Below are positions 13,908 to 20,192 of a DNA stretch of 20,192 bases, one piece after another. The notes beneath the pieces were generated by a model, which was not told where the DNA came from, did not search any database, and was given only the letters and a program-made list of their open reading frames with translations. Positions within the stretch are counted from its first letter, which is position 1. Each line of letters opens with the position of its first letter. Made by a program: the position numbers and the translations under genes. The stretch covers positions 1 to 20,192 of the IMG/VR virus record IMGVR_UViG_3300028829_005913. The stretch is one strand, 5' to 3'. The stretch comes from a virus.

Positions 13908-15017
13908 TTAACCTCCAAGTGCAATCGCTAGAACAAGAGCATTTGATGAAATTGTGAAAGTTTCATTAGCTCCTGAATTTTGTATTTCTTTTTTTAAACC
14001 AAGACCGACATTAAACTTTTGGTCTAAGAAACCAGGTGTAGTGTCTGTTGTTGATGCTTTTACAGCTCCACCTCCAGATGACGCAGCAGCCGAAGCAGCA
14101 CTTGCAGCAGCATTTGTTTCTGAAGTCGATGCAGCACTCGCACTATTTGCGGAAGCTGTAGCTGAAGATAGAGAATTTTGAGAATAAGTTAAACTGTTAG
14201 CTTCGGATAAAGCGGCTGCAGTAGCAGCAGCTTGAGCTAAACCAGATTGTGTAGTTGCTGTTGCAGCATCAACAGTTGTTAATGCAGCATTTGCAATTGC
14301 AGTTGATGCACTTGCAGCAGCTTGATTTGCAGAGTTAGTAGCAGCTTCAGCATCAATTAATAAAGACCATTTAGCAATATCAGCATTGCTACTTAACGGT
14401 GTTGAGCCTTGAGATGTATGAGCAACAAGACAATAATAAACATTATTGTTTGAAGTATCTTTAACAATATCTCTTTCGGCATAAGCAATACCAGCTGACC
14501 AATTTCCTCTATTAGAACCTAGTTCTTGTTCAACAGTAAGCTCACCAAGACTATCAAAAGTTAAAACTTTATTTGCTCTTGCTGCAGCATCTTCAGTAAA
14601 CTCTGTAGAATTAATTGTAGTAGTTTTAGATAGTTTAAGTGATCTATCTACTTGTTCTTGTAATTCTTGAGCTATAGAAATAATTTTATCGTGAGCGTTT
14701 TCTAGAGTATCTGCTGGTAGTGGATCATTTTCGATTAGATCCATACCTTGAGTTTGTGGAGTTGATCTTCTTAATAATACTGTCTCTGTGCTAAGTGGAG
14801 CTTGTCCAGAAACAAAAGATACCGTTCCACCTCCAGCGTTACCTACTCCGCTTACAGTATAATTAGTTGTTTTTACTTTTGTAGTTTCATTTCCAGCAGC
14901 ATTTCTAACGATAACTTGTATTTCGTCTTCATCTGTAATTTTAAATGTATAAGTAAAATCAAGATTGGTATTGTTACCTAAGTAACTGTTTTTAATTGTT
15001 GTTGTACTAATTGTCAT
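13908..15017 (-). CDS. Tail fibre protein with T7-type N-terminal domain
   Basis: This 369-residue protein opens with a T7 gp17-like attachment domain (residues 1-130). It has SYLGNNTNLDFTYTF (11-25), then LLRRSTPQTQGMDLIENDPL (81-100) and AQELQEQVDRSLKL (116-129), the usual signature that docks the fibre to the tail tube. Residues 172-220 (GNWSAGIAYAERDIV, YYCLVAHTS, IAKWSLL) resemble a small carbohydrate-binding-like fold seen in phage fibres. Residues 223-320 are Ala/Ser/Thr-rich and fit a trimeric coiled coil. The protein is shorter than T7 fibres and lacks a large distal head, so the adjacent giant protein may supply the receptor-binding part. The start overlaps the upstream gene by 11 bp. 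Confidence 0.87.
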   Translation of the reverse strand: MTISTTTIKNSYLGNNTNLDFTYTFKITDEDEIQVIVRNAAGNETTKVKTTNYTVSGVGNAGGGTVSFVSGQAPLSTETVLLRRSTPQTQGMDLIENDPLPADTLENAHDKIISIAQELQEQVDRSLKLSKTTTINSTEFTEDAAARANKVLTFDSLGELTVEQELGSNRGNWSAGIAYAERDIVKDTSNNNVYYCLVAHTSQGSTPLSSNADIAKWSLLIDAEAATNSANQAAASASTAIANAALTTVDAATATTQSGLAQAAATAAALSEANSLTYSQNSLSSATASANSASAASTSETNAAASAASAAASSGGGAVKASTTDTTPGFLDQKFNVGLGLKKEIQNSGANETFTISSNALVLAIALGG

Positions 15018-17856
15018 TCATTCCTCTAATATTTGGTAAATCTTTTCTTAATAAATCATATCCTTCGGTCATAACTCGCTCCGATATAGATTTGTCTTTT
15101 TGCATTTCATTTTTAGTAAAACCTCTTGCAGCTGAAATAGTTGCTGAGATTAATTTTTCCTGAACTTCTCTTGGCATTTTTTGATAGTAGTCTTCCTTAA
15201 ACATTTGTTGCAAACCAGGAACAACATCAAATTTAAAAGCTGATCTTAAAACAGATCCGCCTGGAGCTGGAAAACCTCCATCATTAGTAAGTCTACCAGC
15301 TACTAATTTAAAAGCGCTCTCCTCTTCCTCTGTCATTTCTACTTGTTGAGGAAATAATCTTGTTACTCCAGCCTCATCATTAAAATTAAAATATTTATTT
15401 AATTTAGGTAACGTTGGATTAACTCTTTTAATTTCTCCAGTAGTAGTATTTTTTCTAATTCTATTGAAGAAACCTATTTTATAAATTGGTTGACCTAAAA
15501 TATCGTAATCAATAGCTTTTTGATTTTCGACAATATTTTTTAGTAATATGCTATCAAACTCTTTTGTAATTTTTTTAAAGTCATCATCAAAGAACTTACC
15601 TACTTGCTCAACACCAGTTGGAACAAAAGATGCTGCATATCTTTGAAAATATTTTTTCCAAAACTTATCATCTGTATCGTTATTGTAAGCTTGCTTTCCG
15701 TAAGTCCAATCTTCAGCAAAGTTTGTAACACCTTGCATGTAAGTAGAGTTTTTTAAATTATCACCAAAAGCAATAATCATACCTAAAGTAAAATCTGTGT
15801 ATGACTTCCAATTATCAGGATCGTCAGCAATATAATGAGCAAGTTGACCAGCGTCAGCAGCCATACTCATCATTTGAGCTAGAGGATCCATACCCATTGT
15901 ACCAATTCTAAACTCGTCAAAATTAATAGACTTAGGTATTTCGTTTTCTAAAGCTAAAATATCTCTTTTACTTTTTTTATTAACTCTTGGATTACTTCCA
16001 CTTACGTGATTGAAATAACCTAGTGGAGCAATCATTCCATAAAATGATGATCCTAAAGCAAGTTTAGATAATGCCTTTTGTCTTCTAGCACCGCCAGCAG
16101 CAAAATCATCATTCCAACTTTTAAGTAAAAAATTTAAACCTGGAGTTCTTTCAAAAGTAAATCCAGCAATATTAGTTGGCGTTCTAATAAATGGTAAATA
16201 ATAATTAGTCCACCAAGAAAACCATCCAGAATTTCTTTTTATTGCAGATCCAGTTTTTAAAACGTTATCTAAAAAATCACCTCGATTTTTAGTTTGATAA
16301 GTAACATAGTGAGCTGCGTCGTAAGCTTCTTTAACTGCGTTCTTACTAGGATTGACTACAAAGTCTGCAATGTAATCTTCTGCTTGTTTAATATCTAATT
16401 CACCAAGCTCAATTTTTTTCATTGCCTCTCTAAAACCTAAGCCGTAGAGTTCACCTCTGTATTCTATGTTTTTAAAATAATTATCAGCGAAAGTTAAAAA
16501 TCTAGTAGGTATACGTTTTAATGTAATTGTCTTACCGACAATATCAGCCATTGATGCGCCAATTTTATTTTCAATATTAAAGTTGGCTGCACTAGCAGCA
16601 TTAATTCTATCTCCTAATTCTACTTTACTACCTTTATTAAATATTGGTTTAATATCAGCTGCTTCGAAATTTCCTTTTAATGCTTGAGCTAAAGACTTCT
16701 TCATAGCCACGTGCATTTCAGTAGCAATTTGATGCTTGCCAAAAGCTTTTGCTACATCTTCATAAAGAACCATTTTATCAAAGTCGTTCTTTCCAAAAGT
16801 TGGCATCATCGTAGCCATCTTTCTTTCAGCCTGAACTATTGCTGAAGTAATCCAGTTACCAGCAGTATTTCTAACGTGTGTCATTGGATTAGACAAAATC
16901 ACGTTGATAAAACTTTCAGCTATTGCATCTGAGAATTTTGTTATATTTGCAAAAACTCCAGTAGCTTGATTGAAAGCAAGTTTTTTTTCTGGAGAACCAC
17001 TATCTAAATAAAGAGTAGCAAGATCCTTAGTTGCAGCATCATCTCCTAATTCTAAAATAAGATCACGCTCTAAGAGAGCATCCATATTAGGATTTGATCT
17101 ACCTACTTCTCTAGTTCCAATTCTAAATTGTTGTAACGCTCTAGCAGTTTCTGTTTGGACACCTTTAATTACTTTTTGTAATTCAGATGTTAAAGCAAAA
17201 TGTTGTCTAAAAGCTATAAGATCACTTGTATTTCCGTTTTCAACTTTTTTAGCTAAATCATCTAATTTATTTAGTGAAGCTACTAACAGTTCTCTTGATG
17301 CAAAAATAGTTTCTGCATTTAACGTAGAACCAGGTTGTAAAGTTAATAGCTTAGAGGTTAAAGCGTTTTCGTTTTGATTTAATAAAGTAGATAATTGTTT
17401 TGTAACTTTATTTGTCTGTACGCCTCTTTTTTGCTTATCAAATTCTTTTGCAAATTTTTGAGAAATCTTTTGTATTAAAACTTTAATATCTTCTTCAGAT
17501 GTAATTTTATTAATATTAAAATCACTTAATATTTCTCTTCCTATTTTATTATCTAATAGGTCTATCTTAATATCTTCTAATACTTCGTCAGCTTGTTTGC
17601 TTTGATCTTTTAGTTTAATTTTTTCTTGTTTAATTTTAACTTTAGTAGCTGTTTGCTGACCTTCTTTTAGAGTAAGTTTTTTATCTTTTATTTTTAAAGT
17701 TTTATCTGTAGATTTTTTTTTCTCTAAATTAGATCTTGGAGTAAGATCAACTCCTTCCTCTGCAGCTTTTATCTTTTTTTCTATTGCTTCAAAATCAATT
17801 CCTGACTTTTTTTTTAATTTTACGCTAGCTATTGTTTTAAGTATTTTTACAACCAT
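15007..17856 (-). CDS. Internal virion / ejection-type protein (949 aa)
   Basis: A large, Lys-rich, mostly helical protein. Residues 1-110 are an extremely basic, low-complexity region (KKKSTDKTLKIKDKKLTLKE, 47-66) expected to be disordered or coiled. Further in are MTHVRNTAGNWITSAIVQAE (about 326-345), a helical body with FLTFADNYFKNIEYRGELYG, and FSWWTNYYLPFIRTPTNIAG with hydrophobic Gly-rich helices around 545-625. This arrangement is typical of the large proteins encoded between tail tube and fibre genes in podoviruses, which enter the cell with the DNA. No transglycosylase or protease motif was found. The ATG at 17856 has no recognisable Shine-Dalgarno. Assignment as an internal virion protein rests on position, size and motif style. 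Confidence 0.68.
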   Translation of the reverse strand: MVVKILKTIASVKLKKKSGIDFEAIEKKIKAAEEGVDLTPRSNLEKKKSTDKTLKIKDKKLTLKEGQQTATKVKIKQEKIKLKDQSKQADEVLEDIKIDLLDNKIGREILSDFNINKITSEEDIKVLIQKISQKFAKEFDKQKRGVQTNKVTKQLSTLLNQNENALTSKLLTLQPGSTLNAETIFASRELLVASLNKLDDLAKKVENGNTSDLIAFRQHFALTSELQKVIKGVQTETARALQQFRIGTREVGRSNPNMDALLERDLILELGDDAATKDLATLYLDSGSPEKKLAFNQATGVFANITKFSDAIAESFINVILSNPMTHVRNTAGNWITSAIVQAERKMATMMPTFGKNDFDKMVLYEDVAKAFGKHQIATEMHVAMKKSLAQALKGNFEAADIKPIFNKGSKVELGDRINAASAANFNIENKIGASMADIVGKTITLKRIPTRFLTFADNYFKNIEYRGELYGLGFREAMKKIELGELDIKQAEDYIADFVVNPSKNAVKEAYDAAHYVTYQTKNRGDFLDNVLKTGSAIKRNSGWFSWWTNYYLPFIRTPTNIAGFTFERTPGLNFLLKSWNDDFAAGGARRQKALSKLALGSSFYGMIAPLGYFNHVSGSNPRVNKKSKRDILALENEIPKSINFDEFRIGTMGMDPLAQMMSMAADAGQLAHYIADDPDNWKSYTDFTLGMIIAFGDNLKNSTYMQGVTNFAEDWTYGKQAYNNDTDDKFWKKYFQRYAASFVPTGVEQVGKFFDDDFKKITKEFDSILLKNIVENQKAIDYDILGQPIYKIGFFNRIRKNTTTGEIKRVNPTLPKLNKYFNFNDEAGVTRLFPQQVEMTEEEESAFKLVAGRLTNDGGFPAPGGSVLRSAFKFDVVPGLQQMFKEDYYQKMPREVQEKLISATISAARGFTKNEMQKDKSISERVMTEGYDLLRKDLPNIRGMNDN

Positions 17857-17967
17857 GTTATTTGAATTTTTTTAAAAAGACCGATTTGAGGATAGTCTTT
17901 TTATTAGATGTTTTTGTTTAATTTGAAATAGTATTGTTCCTAGTATTATCTAGGATGGAATTACTCT
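17857..17967. terminator. Spacer with two inverted repeats between two virion genes
   Basis: The only real gap in the late block (111 bp). AAAAAGAC (17874-17881) pairs with GTCTTTTT (17895-17902) around a 13-base loop, an A/T-flanked hairpin readable as a weak terminator in either direction. TCCTAG (17938-17943) pairs with CTAGGA (17950-17955) around TATTAT. On the minus-strand transcript both lie between the stop of the right-hand gene and the start of the 949-residue gene. Partial termination, RNA processing or a phage promoter are all possible. The stems are short, so confidence is modest. Confidence 0.4.
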
Positions 17968-20192
17968 TTAGTCTCTGATGAGTTCGTCAAATTCTGAGAA
18001 GGCTCGTTCGTCAAAGTCGTATCTGTATTTTTCTGAGAACTCTTTGTCGAGGTCTTTTTTCTTGGTGAGTAGATCTCGTACGAGCTGTCGAATATCGGAT
18101 CGTCTAGTTTGTCCAAGGATCTGCTTATAATTTTTCCCATAGTCTGTTTTATCTCTAGTTATTAAGTTACCGTTTTTATAATATATGATATGAGCTGCAT
18201 CATCAACATTCAATTCGACTAGGTTTTCGAGTCTTTTTTGAAACTCTATATTATCTAAGTCACCTACGTTGATTACAACCACACCTTTTTCTTTAGCAAT
18301 GACCGCATGACCATCACCAAATTCTTTGTCTAAAGCAGTACCGAATTTCTTCATTTGATCTGCTGTAAATTTTTTATCAGTTCTAACTGCAACTGAGTTT
18401 GCGTTTTTTTGTGATCCAGCTTTTATAAATCTGTGATAACCAATTGCGTCTTGCTGTAAGACAACGCCTCTAACAGCTGAATATAATTCTAATAATTCCT
18501 CACTTGGTGCATCCATCTGAGTAACATCTTTACCAGCACCTTTTACTCTAGTTGTTGCAATTTTAGTTTGTCCAGATGGATTTGATACACCTTGATAATA
18601 ACCTGGAGCCTCAAAATGACCTGGAGAAAGTAGGTTTAATTTTTTAGCAATAATATCTGAACCATCTTCATCGTTCATTATTTGTGAAACTTTAAATTGG
18701 TATTCTGACTTTATATTAGGTGTAGCGCTAGATAATTGATTTAAATGTTTAGAATAAGTTCCTGGTACAGTTTCCCAGGACACAAATGCCAAATTATCTT
18801 CTAAAGCATCAGCAAAATCAAATGCAGCTTTGCCAGTATCTTTTGAAGTTAACTCGTAATCCATTGCAGTATTAAATCTTAAATCAGCAAATTCTTTTTC
18901 TTTACCTTTTATTGGAATGATAGATCCACCACTTCTAACACCTACATTTTGTTCTAATGCAGCGTCAGCAAAAATCTTTTTTGTACTATCAAATCTTCCT
19001 TTTGTTGCAACCCAGATTGCAGCTTGAGCTTGATCAATATCCCAATTCTTTTGTTTAGCAACTTCGTTTGTAATATCTTCTAAGTAAGAATATTTTACAC
19101 CATCACTCAATTCTTGACTTACAAAACCACCAGCTCTGTTCATCCATAAATCAATCGTTGCACCTTGTTTTAATTCTGGATTAATTTCTTTCATTATATT
19201 GTTATAGAAATTATTTGTCTTTCTTCCGTTCCAAGGAATATTTTCGTTTAACAATAAATGTGATTTTAAATCTTTTGTTTTTTCTGCAATGTTATCATAT
19301 TCGCCATGACGAACTACCATAACATTTCCGCTGTCATCAAGTTCTACAACTTCTAATCCTGTAGATTTTTGTCCTTTAACTCTTTTAGCTCCGCCATACT
19401 TACCAATTAAATCTCTTTTAAATTTAGCTTTCTGAGTAATATTTAAATCTTGTGGAATAGTTGCTCTCTCTAATATTTCTCCATCCCAAATTTTTTCTCC
19501 AGATTGAAACTTATTCCAAGCCTTAATTGCAAACTGAGTGTTTGTAGCAACTGGTTTTTGTGGTGAGTAGATTGCTAATAGTTGAGCAAATTGATCAGCT
19601 GCTTGTTTATCACCTCTGACATAATTTAAAATATTTTGTCCACTTTTATTATACCAGTCTTTACCGAGCTTACCTTCATCAGCTAATCTATTAAAATTAC
19701 TTAAAGTTTTTTTTTCAAAACCTTCAGCTGATAGCTTTTTTAAAGAAGGAAGGACCTCACCAGCCTTCGTTCCTAACATTTTTTTTACAACTGTCGGACC
19801 TAATCCAGCAGTCTTTTCAAAACCATATTCATTAACTGTGTCAGGAATACTACTTTGATCATCATCAATGTTAAATTCTAACGGTGGTATTTCATCACTA
19901 TCAGTAACATTCTCTGTATTAGATATTGTATTATCAAGAATTGCACCTGAGCTTGCTCCACCACCTACAGCAATTGCTCCTTGTTGTGCTTTGTCAGCTT
20001 TCATTTTTCTAGCTGCAATAATTCCTTTTAATAGTTTTTCTCCAACATCGGTGTAGAGTAAATACTCTCCAAACTGTGCGAACTTATCTACTACCTCACC
20101 CATTGGTGTATCATCTGGTAAATTAAAAGTTTCTTTTACTGCTCTAAAATATTTACTATCTGTAAAGAAAGTCTCTGATTTATCAAAAGCTA
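17968..20192 (-). CDS. Large virion-associated protein (5' end outside window)
   Basis: The frame stays open through the right edge, with about 29 further codons above the Met at 20103 (reading SKYFRAVKETFNLPDDTP just before it), so at least 740 residues are present and the start lies outside. Recognisable stretches include NYVRGDKQAADQFAQLLAIY followed by SPQKPVATNTQFAIKAWNKF (about 147-190 from that Met) and WDIDQAQAAIWVATKGRFD. This is an all-helical pattern found in large phage polyvalent or virion proteins. The segment beyond 380 alternates short strands and helices. The last 50 residues are dense in Arg, Asp and Glu, and their codons are richer in G/C than the rest. Gene order suggests an internal or ejection protein. 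No enzyme motif is certain. Confidence 0.62.
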   Translation of the reverse strand, partial: AFDKSETFFTDSKYFRAVKETFNLPDDTPMGEVVDKFAQFGEYLLYTDVGEKLLKGIIAARKMKADKAQQGAIAVGGGASSGAILDNTISNTENVTDSDEIPPLEFNIDDDQSSIPDTVNEYGFEKTAGLGPTVVKKMLGTKAGEVLPSLKKLSAEGFEKKTLSNFNRLADEGKLGKDWYNKSGQNILNYVRGDKQAADQFAQLLAIYSPQKPVATNTQFAIKAWNKFQSGEKIWDGEILERATIPQDLNITQKAKFKRDLIGKYGGAKRVKGQKSTGLEVVELDDSGNVMVVRHGEYDNIAEKTKDLKSHLLLNENIPWNGRKTNNFYNNIMKEINPELKQGATIDLWMNRAGGFVSQELSDGVKYSYLEDITNEVAKQKNWDIDQAQAAIWVATKGRFDSTKKIFADAALEQNVGVRSGGSIIPIKGKEKEFADLRFNTAMDYELTSKDTGKAAFDFADALEDNLAFVSWETVPGTYSKHLNQLSSATPNIKSEYQFKVSQIMNDEDGSDIIAKKLNLLSPGHFEAPGYYQGVSNPSGQTKIATTRVKGAGKDVTQMDAPSEELLELYSAVRGVVLQQDAIGYHRFIKAGSQKNANSVAVRTDKKFTADQMKKFGTALDKEFGDGHAVIAKEKGVVVINVGDLDNIEFQKRLENLVELNVDDAAHIIYYKNGNLITRDKTDYGKNYKQILGQTRRSDIRQLVRDLLTKKKDLDKEFSEKYRYDFDERAFSEFDELIRD

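Noticed and set aside
13954-14181. Plus-strand Ala-rich frame inside the tail-fibre gene
   Set aside because: It is the complement of the Ala/Ser-rich coiled-coil segment. GCN repeats on one strand keep other frames open, and there is no start context.

Overview
The window is a strongly AT-rich piece of a tailed, podovirus-like temperate bacteriophage genome, either a free genome or a prophage interior. Evidence for this is a tyrosine integrase, a recombination module, T7-type tail-fibre and internal-virion-type proteins, and a lysis cassette. Several tiny proteins and the very large beta-repeat structural protein are of kinds I recognise from marine phages (cyanophages, pelagiphages). A marine AT-rich alphaproteobacterial host such as SAR11 is therefore a reasonable inference, but the sequence does not prove it. 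Capsid, portal, terminase and polymerase genes are not here, so the genome continues on both sides. The first and last genes run off the window.

Layout. (1) Positions 1-4432, plus strand: an early-type operon of tightly packed, often overlapping genes. It holds a PD-(D/E)XK nuclease (5' end missing), a candidate single-strand annealing protein, a small unknown, a ribbon-helix-helix protein, a DUF6378-type protein, several unknowns, an XRE-type helix-turn-helix regulator and a coiled-coil protein. (2) 4425-5672, minus strand: the integrase, whose 3' end overlaps the plus operon convergently. (3) 5673-6071: about 400 bp without a convincing gene. It holds degenerate direct repeats and, close to the integrase start, a tRNA-like D-arm plus anticodon-arm segment. 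Together these look like an attP/arm-site or operator region. (4) 6072-8295: small minus-strand genes (basic protein, zinc-binding protein, three tiny nested ORFs, a holin-like protein with an apparent frameshift, an M15 endolysin, a small PD-(D/E)XK nuclease, a membrane protein). They are interrupted by a plus-strand tRNA-Ser(GCU) gene with its own sigma70-like promoter. (5) 8295-20192, minus strand: virion genes, namely an 1869-residue beta-repeat protein with a cupredoxin-like domain, a T7-type tail-fibre N-terminal protein, a 949-residue internal-virion-type protein, a hairpin-bearing spacer, and a large protein cut by the right edge.

How it fits together. The plus operon would supply DNA recombination and early regulation. 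The integrase and the repeat region would supply site-specific integration. The minus-strand block would supply late functions: ejection proteins, tail fibres, then lysis. Most late genes are coupled by TAATG, ATGA or GTGA overlaps. The least ordinary parts are the int-to-lysis interval (repeats, tRNA-like segment, intact tRNA with promoter), the frameshifted holin-like gene, and the cupredoxin site embedded in the giant structural protein.
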